From positions 1 through 64,000 of the forward strand of contig DAOLDD010000005.1 in assembly GCA_035327585.1 (NCBI GenBank): 64,000 nt of DNA, in the 5' to 3' direction. The notes under the pieces are model-generated. The model ran no database searches and had not been told where the DNA came from. It saw only the letters and a program-made list of their open reading frames with translations. This document shows positions 26,236 through 33,522 of this stretch, in pieces (position 1 is the stretch's first letter; every line of letters begins with the position of its first letter). This DNA comes from JAMLJG01 sp035327585 (lineage in GTDB: Bacteria; Verrucomicrobiota; Kiritimatiellia; CAIVKH01). A program made the position numbers and the translations under genes.

Positions 26236-26980
26236 GCGCACGAATGATGACGTGCAGTCCGCCAGCCGGACCGCGCTGGGGTACAAGGAACTGATCTGGC
26301 TGGTCGCTTCCTGCGGCGGGCTGCTGATCGTCTATCTGTCCCCGCTGCGCGAACACCTCACGCACATTGAGGTCATCAAGGCGGATTTCCAGGCGCTCGG
26401 CGCGCTGGCGCCACTCGCATTCGTTGTGGTCATGTCCGCGTTGTGCGCGTTGGGGCTCCCGCGCCTGCTCATCCATCCGATCGGCGGACTCGCGTTCGGG
26501 TTTGCCGGGGGCTTGCTGTGGAGCCTGACGGCGACGGTCGCGGGAGCCTATGCCACGTTCCTCTATGCGCGCTGGGCCGGTCGCGACGTTTTGTTGGGTC
26601 GCTGGCCCGCGCTGGGACGCTTGACGCTGCGTCTTGAAGGGCGGGGCCCGGCGACGGTGGCGCTGATCCGCCAGTTGCCCAATCCCGCCGTCCTGACAAG
26701 CGTCCTGCTCGGCGTTTCGCCGATCGGGCACGGCGCGTTCCTGCTCGGCACGGCCGTGGGCTCGCTGCCGGCGGCGATCCCCGCGACGCTCATCGGCGGA
26801 AGCATCGGCAAGTCGACGGCGGAGTTGCGGTTCGGATATGTCGCGTTGGCGCTGGCCAGCCTGTTAATCCTCTGGGCGGCGTCCGGCGGAGTGGCCTTTG
26901 TGCGGCGGCGGCGTTCTGCGTCGATCAACGTGGGTCCGCTCGCGGCGGTTGAAGCCGAATCGCAGCGGCCTCCGGCGTAA
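26225..26980 (+). CDS. DedA/VTT-family membrane protein (TVP38/TMEM64)
   Basis: This 251-residue membrane protein has about six hydrophobic segments and the VTT signatures FGFAGGLLWSLTATVAGAYATFLYARWAGR and LIRQLPNPAVLTSVLLGVSPIG. VTT/DedA proteins include lipid scramblases and undecaprenyl-phosphate flippases. Next to a glycosyltransferase of the undecaprenyl-phosphate type, returning or flipping the lipid carrier is a plausible role (inference). Its last 56 bases overlap the convergent secreted-protein gene. Confidence 0.83.
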   Translation: MNPERTNDDVQSASRTALGYKELIWLVASCGGLLIVYLSPLREHLTHIEVIKADFQALGALAPLAFVVVMSALCALGLPRLLIHPIGGLAFGFAGGLLWSLTATVAGAYATFLYARWAGRDVLLGRWPALGRLTLRLEGRGPATVALIRQLPNPAVLTSVLLGVSPIGHGAFLLGTAVGSLPAAIPATLIGGSIGKSTAELRFGYVALALASLLILWAASGGVAFVRRRRSASINVGPLAAVEAESQRPPA

Positions 26981-27482
26981 TTCCCAGTTGATCCGCGAGA
27001 ATCAGCGCCATGTTGCGCCGCAGATAGCCGGTGTCCGGCACGAAGGACGCGAGGACGGCCACGGGCTCCGCGCGCAAATGGGAGGCTCCCCCACCCGCAT
27101 TGACCGCCGCCGCGGAGACGCTCACCACGCCGGACGTGCGCGTGTCCACGAACTCAATGATCAACGATTCGTGCGATGCGCCCTTGACCCGCACCAGCGC
27201 GGAGGTGCGCGCCGTATCCAGTGCGGCGATATAGCGCTGCGCATCGGGATGTTCGCCCCAATTGCCCCGCTCCTTCGTGGCAATGGTGCGCAGGACCCGA
27301 TCGATAAAGCGTGTGTGGAGGACGACGGCGATACGCGTTTCTTCCGGCGCGTTGAAGAGCTGCACCTCGCCCTGCGGCACCCATCGATTGGGCACCGGGG
27401 CCACCAACGCAGGCTCCGCACGGGCGAGTCCCGCTACCGCGCAGAGCGCGAGCATGGCGCGGACGCATTTCACGCCGGACAC
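26925..27482 (-). CDS. Secreted protein of unknown function in the polyketide synthase operon
   Basis: A 185-residue protein with a signal peptide (RAMLALCAVAGLARA, cleavage near residue 22). The mature domain has alternating strands (NRWVPQGEVQLFNAPEETRIAVVLHTRFIDRVLRTI) and a C-terminal helical part (RRNMALILADQLGITPEAAAIRL). I do not recognise the family. Its start overlaps the end of the polyketide synthase gene by 13 bp, so it is translated with it. A periplasmic role in handling the phenolic lipid is conceivable but unproven. Confidence 0.66.
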   Translation of the reverse strand: MSGVKCVRAMLALCAVAGLARAEPALVAPVPNRWVPQGEVQLFNAPEETRIAVVLHTRFIDRVLRTIATKERGNWGEHPDAQRYIAALDTARTSALVRVKGASHESLIIEFVDTRTSGVVSVSAAAVNAGGGASHLRAEPVAVLASFVPDTGYLRRNMALILADQLGITPEAAAIRLQPPRADPR

Positions 27483-28627
27483 GCCGCCAACTCCGGGTGA
27501 CGCGCCGCCGGCTCGCGCACCGGTCCCACCGCACGCAGTACGCCGAGTTCAACCGTCAGCCCGGGCCCGAAGGCCAGCGCCGCGATGAGTCCGTCTTCCG
27601 GCTCGCACGCGGCTTGCATCATGGCATGCAGGACGAAGAGAACCGTCGCGCTGCTCATGTTGCCGTAGGCGGACAGAACCGCGCGAGAGGCGGCCAGCGC
27701 ATCGGGCGCGAGCGCCAGGCTTTCCTCCACGCCGTCGAGAATGGCGCGACCGCCGGGGTGCACGGCCCATGCCGCCACTCCGCCGAGATCGATCGCGTGA
27801 CTGCCCAGCATGTCCGCAAGCAGCGGTCGCGCGTTCAGGCTCAGCAACTTCGGCACGTAGGCGCTGAGTGTCATGTCAAAACCACGGTCGCCGATGGTCC
27901 ATGCCATATCGCGCTCGCCCTCGGGCAGCAGGCGCGTGGCAAAGCCGTCGAGCGCGAAGACGCGCCGGTCCGGCGGCGGGGCGCATGCGCTCACTAGCGC
28001 AGCGGCGGCGCCATCGGCGAACAGCGCGTTCGCGAGCAGCGCGTCGGCGGTCGGTTTAATCTGCAAGTGCAGGCTGCACAGTTCGACGCACAGCACGAGC
28101 ACCACCGCGTCCGGATTCGCCCGGCAGAACTGATCCGCCATGCGCAGCGCGGGAAACGCGGCGTAGCAGCCCATGAAGCCGAGGTGGTAGCGCTCGACGG
28201 CGGGATTCAACCCGAAGGCATGCGTGAGGAAAAGATCCGGCCCGGGGTTGGTGAAGCCCGTGCAGGACACGGTCACGACGTGCGTCACGTCGGAGGGAGC
28301 GAGGTGCGGCGCGGCCTCGAACGCACGCGCCACCGCATCCCGCGCGAGGTCGGGATACGTTTGTTCGAAGATGCGGTTGCGCGCGCCGGTGGAGGGTTCC
28401 CGCAACGAGCCGTCGGCCTCCTCGTGGAAGAGCCGCGGTTCCGCGCCGGGCGCGAAGTCGGGCAGCACGCTGTGCCGCTTCGCGATGCCGGAGTGTTTGT
28501 ACACCCCGCCCGCGAGCCGGCGCAGACGTGGGTCGCGCAGCCAGCGCTGCATGCAGGCCAGCGCGTGGTCCTGCGTGTAGGCCGTACCGGGCACCGCGGT
28601 TTCCAGTGCGTGGATGTAGACGCTCAT
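27470..28627 (-). CDS. Type III polyketide synthase (chalcone/alkylresorcinol synthase family)
   Basis: A 385-residue thiolase-fold enzyme with the complete catalytic triad: Cys154 in GFMGCYAAFPAL, His290 in WAVHPGG and Asn323 in YGNMSSATV. These are the signatures of bacterial type III synthases of the alkylresorcinol/alkylpyrone type, which condense a fatty acyl starter with malonyl-CoA. Neighbouring methyltransferases and a flavin hydroxylase match tailoring to methylated phenolic lipids or alkylquinones. It lies in an operon yceI-PKS-secreted protein with overlapping stops and starts (ATGA with yceI). The product cannot be read from sequence. Confidence 0.93.
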   Translation of the reverse strand: MSVYIHALETAVPGTAYTQDHALACMQRWLRDPRLRRLAGGVYKHSGIAKRHSVLPDFAPGAEPRLFHEEADGSLREPSTGARNRIFEQTYPDLARDAVARAFEAAPHLAPSDVTHVVTVSCTGFTNPGPDLFLTHAFGLNPAVERYHLGFMGCYAAFPALRMADQFCRANPDAVVLVLCVELCSLHLQIKPTADALLANALFADGAAAALVSACAPPPDRRVFALDGFATRLLPEGERDMAWTIGDRGFDMTLSAYVPKLLSLNARPLLADMLGSHAIDLGGVAAWAVHPGGRAILDGVEESLALAPDALAASRAVLSAYGNMSSATVLFVLHAMMQAACEPEDGLIAALAFGPGLTVELGVLRAVGPVREPAARHPELAACPA

Positions 28628-29187
28628 GAACCCGACTCCTCCTGGTCGTCCAGCGGCAGCCGCACCTTCACGTCCACCGTATCACGCACACGGATCAGGC
28701 CGAGCACGGACGGCGGCGAGAGGCCAAACGCCTTGAGCGACACCGTGAAGGATACATCCATCCACCCGGTTCCGTCATCCTCGCGGACACACTGAATTTG
28801 CGCGGGCACGGCCTCTTCGTGATCCCGCAGGCTCAGTTGGAGCGGACGGGATTGAATGCCCGCGTCGTCGGCGGAGGCAAGCCACGCATCGGGAATGGCT
28901 TCCAGCCGCCCGGACAGCGTGGGGAAATGATCGACGTCCAGGAGCTTCCACATTTTCGCGTCACGCGCGCCGAGTCCCGTTTCCAGCGAACGCGCGGACA
29001 CCGTCATCGCGAAGACATGCGCGCCATTCGTCCCGCGCCGGTGTTCAAACGAGTCCGCGTGGCCATGACCCTCGAAGGCATGCAGGGTGGAATCGCCCGA
29101 AAAGGTGATGCGGGGTTCCGGGGCCGCGCCCGCCATCGTGATGGAGGCCGCGAACAGGATCATCAGGATGAACCGTTGCTTTTTCAT
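28624..29187 (-). CDS. YceI-family secreted lipid-binding protein
   Basis: This 187-residue protein has a signal peptide (KKQRFILMILFAASITMAGA) and the YceI lipocalin-like beta-barrel. Family features are the FSGDSTLHAFEGHGHADSF segment, MWKLLDVDHFPTLSGRL (usual 'dV.kyP.i.F') and VSFTVSLKAFGLSPP. YceI proteins bind long isoprenoid-type lipids in the periplasm. First gene of the polyketide synthase operon, it may carry the phenolic lipid or a quinone across the periplasm (inference). A cytochrome b561, the usual partner of YceI in other bacteria, is encoded in the low-GC island at 32758. Confidence 0.88.
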   Translation of the reverse strand: MKKQRFILMILFAASITMAGAAPEPRITFSGDSTLHAFEGHGHADSFEHRRGTNGAHVFAMTVSARSLETGLGARDAKMWKLLDVDHFPTLSGRLEAIPDAWLASADDAGIQSRPLQLSLRDHEEAVPAQIQCVREDDGTGWMDVSFTVSLKAFGLSPPSVLGLIRVRDTVDVKVRLPLDDQEESGS

Positions 29188-29235
29188 ATGGGGTGTACTA
29201 TTCAGCGCTACAGGCAGTGAATCAACGCGGCCCTC

Positions 29236-29251
29236 CTTACCTCTTCGTAAG
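29236..29251. promoter_or_regulatory. Operator candidate CTTAC-N6-GTAAG (regulator promoter)
   Basis: Perfect inverted repeat CTTACCTCTTCGTAAG in the 83-bp divergent region between yceI-PKS and the response-regulator operon. It ends 20 bp before the regulator ATG, suggesting autoregulation, and lies 49 bp from the yceI start. Same arms and spacing as at 25436 and 32696. Confidence 0.6.
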
Positions 29252-29270
29252 CCGGGGCGCTGACCCGCCC

Positions 29271-29951
29271 ATGCACATCCTGGTCATAGAGGACAATCCG
29301 GCGCTTCGACGCTCGCTCGCCCAGTGGCTGGCGGAAAACGGGTACACGGTGCGGACCGCCGCCACCCTTGCCGCGGCGACCGCGCACCTGGCGGCCACGC
29401 CGGTGGAGATCGTCCTGCTCGACCTCGGCCTGCCGGACGGCGACGGACTGGCCTGGCTTCAGGCGCTGCGACTCCAGCAGCCGGCCCTGCCGGTCATCAT
29501 ACTTACCGCGCGCGATTCCGTGACGGACCGGGTGCGCGGGCTCGACGAAGGCGCGGATGACTACCTTGTGAAGCCCTTCGATTTTTCCGAATTGCTCGCC
29601 CGCATCCGCGCGCGCCAGCGCCGATCTGAACCGGCCGGCGCCGGGGCGCTGCGCGTGGGCGATCTCGAAATCGATCCGCTGCAACGCAGCGTGCGCCGGG
29701 GCACGAGGCTCGTCGAATGCACCCCGCGCGAATTCGACGTGCTCCTGATGCTCGCGCGCCAGCCGGGCCAGATTGTGTCGCGCGAGCGGCTCGCCGCTGA
29801 AGTCTGGAAGGTGCACAACCGCATGACCTCGATGGATAACGTCATTGACGTGCTGATGTCGCGCCTGCGCGAGAAAATCGACCGGGACGAACCCGCGCGC
29901 CTGATCCACACCATCCGCGGCCTCGGTTTCATGCTCAAGGGTGAGCCATGA
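29271..29951 (+). CDS. OmpR/PmrA-type response regulator
   Basis: This 226-residue regulator has a receiver domain with ILVIEDNPALRRS, phospho-acceptor Asp51 in VLLDLGLPDGDG and Lys101 in YLVKPFDF, followed by an OmpR-type winged helix (LVECTPREFDVLLMLARQPGQIVSRERL ... MTSMDNVIDVLMSRLREKI). It is closest in type to QseB/PmrA regulators, which often control lipid A and envelope modification. It overlaps the kinase gene downstream by ATGA. The CTTAC-N6-GTAAG palindrome directly upstream, shared with glycosyltransferase operons, makes it the leading candidate to bind that site. Confidence 0.93.
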   Translation: MHILVIEDNPALRRSLAQWLAENGYTVRTAATLAAATAHLAATPVEIVLLDLGLPDGDGLAWLQALRLQQPALPVIILTARDSVTDRVRGLDEGADDYLVKPFDFSELLARIRARQRRSEPAGAGALRVGDLEIDPLQRSVRRGTRLVECTPREFDVLLMLARQPGQIVSRERLAAEVWKVHNRMTSMDNVIDVLMSRLREKIDRDEPARLIHTIRGLGFMLKGEP

Positions 29952-30988
29952 ATATTCCCATTCGCGCCCGCTATTTCCGGTCGCTGGCCCTCCTGCTCAC
30001 CGCCTCCTGCGCCGCATTCCTGGTGCTCTTCAGTTTCTATGAGTGGAAGGAACACGGCGGATTCAAGCACGAGGCGCTCGACGAGATTTTGTATCTGCTC
30101 GGCCTCATGCTCCTGATGGCGCCGTTCGTCTTGTGGGCCGCCTGGCAGATCGCGGGCCAATTACTGCACCCCCTGCGCGCCGTGCTCGGAACCGCCGAAC
30201 GCATCCGCGCCGGGAACCTCAACGAGCGCATACCGACGGGCGGGCGACCGTCGGACGAACTCGCGCGACTGGCGAATGCGCTCAACGACGCCTTCGACCG
30301 CTATGCCGAGGGCGTGGCCCGGCTCGAGCGTTTCAGCGCGGATGCTTCGCACCAGTTGCGCACCCCACTGGCCGCGCTCCGCACGGCGGCGGAGGTCTGC
30401 CTGCAGCAGGAACGCGATCCCGACCACTATCGCGAGGCGCTCGGCCAGATTCTGGAGGAAACCGCGCGCATGCAGCATACCGTCGACCAGTTGCTGCAAC
30501 TCGCGCGACTTGACCCGGCGCTTCTGCGCAGCGCGGATCGCGTCGATCTTCGCTTGCTGGTGTGCCAGTGGGTTGAGGAAACGCAACTGCTGGCCGAGGA
30601 CCGGGGAATCACCGTGGAGCGCCCGGCGAACGACGGACCGGCGTGGGTCCACGCGCATGCCACCTTGTTGCGCGAGGTATTCCTGAACCTGTTCAACAAC
30701 GCGCTCGCCGCGACGCCGGAAGGCGGAACCATCCGTGTGCAGATCGAGCCCCTCGCCTCGAAGCGACTCACCTGGACAATTGAGGACTCCGGGCCGGGCA
30801 TCCCGCCCGAGGAGCGGGCGCGCGCCGGCGACCGATTTTTTCGCGGCCGCACCGCGTCGACAACGGGCTCCGGGCTCGGGCTTTCCATCGTGCAGCAGAT
30901 CGTGGACCTGCACGGCGGCTCCCTCGAAATCGACGACAGCCTCTCGCTCGGCGGCGCACGATTGCGTATTCTGTTGCCGGCCACATGA
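29948..30988 (+). CDS. Membrane sensor histidine kinase (PmrB/QseC type)
   Basis: This 346-residue kinase has two membrane segments (about residues 13-31 and 48-70) with a very short periplasmic loop. It then has a HAMP linker, the phospho-acceptor His135 in FSADASHQLRTPLAALR, and the ATPase boxes FLNLFNNALAATPEGG, IEDSGPGIPPEE and GSGLGLSIVQQIVDLHGG. The tiny periplasmic loop suggests sensing within the membrane. It is cognate to the OmpR-type regulator upstream (ATGA overlap), and its own stop overlaps the sigma factor gene in the same way. Confidence 0.93.
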   Translation: MNIPIRARYFRSLALLLTASCAAFLVLFSFYEWKEHGGFKHEALDEILYLLGLMLLMAPFVLWAAWQIAGQLLHPLRAVLGTAERIRAGNLNERIPTGGRPSDELARLANALNDAFDRYAEGVARLERFSADASHQLRTPLAALRTAAEVCLQQERDPDHYREALGQILEETARMQHTVDQLLQLARLDPALLRSADRVDLRLLVCQWVEETQLLAEDRGITVERPANDGPAWVHAHATLLREVFLNLFNNALAATPEGGTIRVQIEPLASKRLTWTIEDSGPGIPPEERARAGDRFFRGRTASTTGSGLGLSIVQQIVDLHGGSLEIDDSLSLGGARLRILLPAT

Positions 30989-31749
30989 AACCCGCCAACC
31001 CGCCAGACCCGGTCGCCGCCCTCCTCCGCGGGCAGATGGAGCAACTCTATCGCGTCGGTATCGGGTTCTGTGGGAACCATGCGGATGCGCAGGATCTCGT
31101 GCAGGAGACGCTGATCCGCGCGTACCGCAAGTGGGATCAGTTCGAGGGACGCGCGGACCCGACAACGTGGCTGTACCGCATCGCGTCCCGCGTCTGCCTG
31201 CGCATGCGGCGGCGTCGCGCCGGGCAACCCGCACGCATCGAGTCGCTCGACGAAGACCCCGCGTTCGCCGAGAAAACGATGGTCGACCTCGATGCGTTGG
31301 CGCGCAGGCAGGAGGCGGAGCGTGGCGAGTCGGAAGCGCTGCTCCGGATGCAGGACGCCATCGCGGCGCTGCCCGCCGAATTTCGCGTCGTGCTCGTGCT
31401 CAAGGAAATCGCCGGACTTTCCGTGGAGGACGCCGCCGCCGCGCTCGGTTTGAAGCCGCAGACCGTCAAAACCCGCCTGCACCGCGCACGCATGCGCTTG
31501 CGCCGCGCCATCGTGTCCGCGCTGCCGCGCAAACCGGGCGCAGCGCCCGCCTACAGCAAACAAATCTGCCTCGATTTGCTGAGGGCAAAACAGGACGCGC
31601 TGGACCGCGGCGTGCCGTTCCCGGTCCAGGACGCGCTCGTCTGCGAACGCTGCCAGGCCGTCTTCGCCACGCTTGATCTCGGCACCGACCTCTGCCGCCG
31701 CCTCGGCGCCGGCCCGCTTCCGCCGGCGCTGCGGAAGCTCATTTCGTAA
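30985..31749 (+). CDS. ECF-type sigma factor with C-terminal cysteine-bearing extension
   Basis: This 254-residue sigma-70 family protein has region 2 (DAQDLVQETLIRAYRKWDQFEGRADPTTWLYRIA) and region 4 (AEFRVVLVLKEIAGLSVEDAAAALGLKPQTVKTRLHRARM). After region 4 comes an extra segment of 60 residues with LRAKQDALDRGVPFPVQ and VCERCQAVFATLDL...LCRRL, which may bind a metal, like a fused anti-sigma-type element. The ATG overlaps the kinase stop, so regulator, kinase and sigma factor are one transcript, an unusual arrangement. Targets are unknown; thioredoxin lies downstream. Confidence 0.86.
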   Translation: MKPANPPDPVAALLRGQMEQLYRVGIGFCGNHADAQDLVQETLIRAYRKWDQFEGRADPTTWLYRIASRVCLRMRRRRAGQPARIESLDEDPAFAEKTMVDLDALARRQEAERGESEALLRMQDAIAALPAEFRVVLVLKEIAGLSVEDAAAALGLKPQTVKTRLHRARMRLRRAIVSALPRKPGAAPAYSKQICLDLLRAKQDALDRGVPFPVQDALVCERCQAVFATLDLGTDLCRRLGAGPLPPALRKLIS

Positions 31750-31815
31750 TCGTCCTCGTCGTCGTCCTCGTCGTCTAATTCTCCGTCCGAGGACGAGGAT
31801 GAGGACGGGTACGAA
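31750..31815. repeat. CGTCCTC/GAGGACG low-complexity inverted repeat
   Basis: Directly after the sigma factor stop, CGTCCTCGTCGTCGTCC is followed some 20 bases later by GAGGACGAGGATGAGGACG. The two arms can pair into a long hairpin, which may act as a transcriptional stop before trxA or be another mobile palindrome. Confidence 0.65.
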
Positions 31816-31878
31816 GCAAAATTTCCGGGAACCCGCCGCGCGCGCCGTGTCTCCAACCTTCCGGACAGGAGAATCCTC

Positions 31879-32099
31879 ATGAGCGCACAAGTTCGAGAAT
31901 TGAACGACACCACCTTTGACGGGGCCGTGCAAAGCGGGGTCGTGCTGGTCGATTTCTGGGCCCCTTGGTGCGGCCCCTGCCGGATGCAGGCGCCGATCCT
32001 TGAAGACGTCGCGGCGCAGGTCGGCGATCGCGTGGTTGTCGCTAAACTGAATGTCGACGACGCCCCTCAAACGGCGGCGCGCTACGGCATCCGCTCCAT
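31879..32099 (+). CDS. trxA: Thioredoxin (3' end lost in gap)
   Basis: The first 73 residues of a thioredoxin, with the active site WCGPC (in VLVDFWAPWCGPCRMQAPIL) and the following KLNVDDAPQTAARYGIRS, immediately before the cis-proline loop. The rest (about 35 residues) lies in the second assembly gap. A good ribosome-binding site (ACAGGAG) precedes the ATG. It probably forms an operon with the DUF2892 protein on the other side of the gap. Confidence 0.92.
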
Positions 32100-32199
32100 N
32101 NNNNNNNNNNNNNNNNNNNNNNNNNNNNNNNNNNNNNNNNNNNNNNNNNNNNNNNNNNNNNNNNNNNNNNNNNNNNNNNNNNNNNNNNNNNNNNNNNNN
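32100..32199. other. Assembly gap of 100 N
   Basis: Exactly 100 N, a placeholder length. Unlike the first gap, the flanks are not repeated, and both flanking genes are incomplete. The missing ends of thioredoxin (about 35 codons) and the DUF2892 protein (about 15 codons) imply that at least 150 bases are absent. Confidence 0.9.
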
Positions 32200-32200
32200 C

Positions 32201-32350
32201 AGCCTCGCGCTGGGACTGAAGGTGAATCCGTGGTGGTTCGCGTTCACGGCCTTCGTCGGCGTGAACCTGATCCAATCCGCCTTCACCGGCTTCTGCCCCG
32301 CCGCGATGCTCCTGAAAAAGCTGGGCTTCAAGCCCGGCGGCTGCGGATAA
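32201..32350 (+). CDS. DUF2892/YgaP-type small membrane protein (5' end lost in gap)
   Basis: The last 49 residues of a two-helix membrane protein: a hydrophobic helix, NLIQSAFTGFCPAAMLLKKLGFKPGGC, and a final glycine. The motif 'iQsafTgfCPa..iLkklG' is the signature of the DUF2892 family, found as the membrane part of YgaP rhodanese. It may have been fused to a rhodanese domain, but that part would be in the gap. It follows thioredoxin, as in many sulfur-trafficking operons. Confidence 0.85.
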   Translation, partial: SLALGLKVNPWWFAFTAFVGVNLIQSAFTGFCPAAMLLKKLGFKPGGCG

Positions 32351-32757
32351 AATCCATTTGCCGGCAGGCCGGCTTGGCCCACTCGCCCTCCGAAGCGCAG
32401 CGCGCGAACGGGGAAGCCGCCGGGACCGAGGCGCACGCGGCTATGAGAAAGCTCCGCGGCATACGCGAGGGCGGCCCGAACGGCCGCTACACGCCTCTTT
32501 TCGCCCCCCAAAATCGCCCCATAGGCCCTTAATTTCGCATCAATCCGTTGGCTTCTAGACGGTTAGAGATGGCCTGTTGCCCAAATCGCAGAAAGAATGA
32601 GCGAAAAGCGGACGATGGGTCGACTCAAGAATCCACGGAGGCCGTCGCGATGATGGGACACCGCGAGCTTCGGGATCGATCGGCTCTGGGCGGGCCTTAC
32701 GATTATGTAAGGGTATTCCGCTCACTCTGAAGCACGGACCGTGCTTTGATCCTGCCC
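32351..32757. other. Intergenic region before the low-GC island
   Basis: About 400 bases with no convincing gene. GC content falls through it from the level of the preceding contig to that of the island. It contains a run of CGCCCCCCAAAATCGCCCC near 32500, and the CTTAC-N6-GTAAG operator at 32696. Short open frames in it have no family resemblance or ribosome-binding site. Confidence 0.6.
32696..32711. promoter_or_regulatory. Operator candidate CTTAC-N6-GTAAG (island operon)
   Basis: Perfect inverted repeat CTTACGATTATGTAAG, 46 bp before the cytochrome b561 start. Same arms and spacing as the sites at 25436 and 29236. It is the third copy in 7.3 kb of otherwise unrelated promoter sequence. 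Confidence 0.6.
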
Positions 32758-33522
32758 ATGAACGCAAGCGTCTCCCCAGTCCGTATCGTGAAGGTATGGA
32801 CATATCCGATACGGATAATTCACGCCCTGCTCCTTCTGAACATCGCGTTGGCCTTGATCCTTGGCCTGTCACTCGACGATGACCATGCCTGGTTTGACTA
32901 TCACATGCTGTTTGGCCTGTCCGCCGGCTTTCTGCTGATTATTCGCTTGATCATTGGCTTGACCGGAACACGCCATGCATCCCTGCGTGCCCTCGTCTTT
33001 CCGCCCCGCGAAACCGCGACCTATCTATGGAAAGCTCTGACCGGACGTGCGAAGCGGTATGTTGGACACAATCCCGGCACTGCCGCCGCTGCCCTCGTGA
33101 TGTTTGTATGCCTTGTCGGCTTGATCGCTTCCGGATTAAGCATGCCCGGCGAGGCGGCGGAAGAAGTGCATGAAATGCTGGCGAATCTGATGCTGGCGGC
33201 CATTGGTGCCCATGTGGTTGGTTTGGCCTTGCACACATGGCACCACCGGGGCGGCACCGCCTTGAGCATGGTGACGGGAAGAAAGCCAGGCATCGCGGCC
33301 GATGAAGTACCGAACATGCAATGGGGTGCCGGGTTGCTCGTGCTGGCGCTCTGCGGTCTGTGCATGACCCTGATGTTCTCGGGGTACGATCTCCGAAGGG
33401 GAACGCTGAACCTTCCAGTGATCGGTTCGTACCATCTCGGCAAGGACCACGAGCACAAGGGGAACAACCAGCTTCACGGTCACCGGGAAACAAGTGGAAC
33501 CCACGATGAGCATGACGAATAG
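32758..33522 (+). CDS. Cytochrome b561-family membrane protein
   Basis: This 254-residue membrane protein has four core helices with haem-ligand histidines: one in PIRIIHALLLLNIAL, one in WFDYHMLFGLSAGFLLIIR and two in GAHVVGLALHTWHHRG. It ends with a histidine-rich tail of about 25 residues. It would carry electrons between quinone and a periplasmic partner. In many bacteria b561 is paired with YceI, which is encoded here at 28624. The gene starts the low-GC operon, and its end overlaps the next gene by 17 bp. Confidence 0.85.
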   Translation: MNASVSPVRIVKVWTYPIRIIHALLLLNIALALILGLSLDDDHAWFDYHMLFGLSAGFLLIIRLIIGLTGTRHASLRALVFPPRETATYLWKALTGRAKRYVGHNPGTAAAALVMFVCLVGLIASGLSMPGEAAEEVHEMLANLMLAAIGAHVVGLALHTWHHRGGTALSMVTGRKPGIAADEVPNMQWGAGLLVLALCGLCMTLMFSGYDLRRGTLNLPVIGSYHLGKDHEHKGNNQLHGHRETSGTHDEHDE

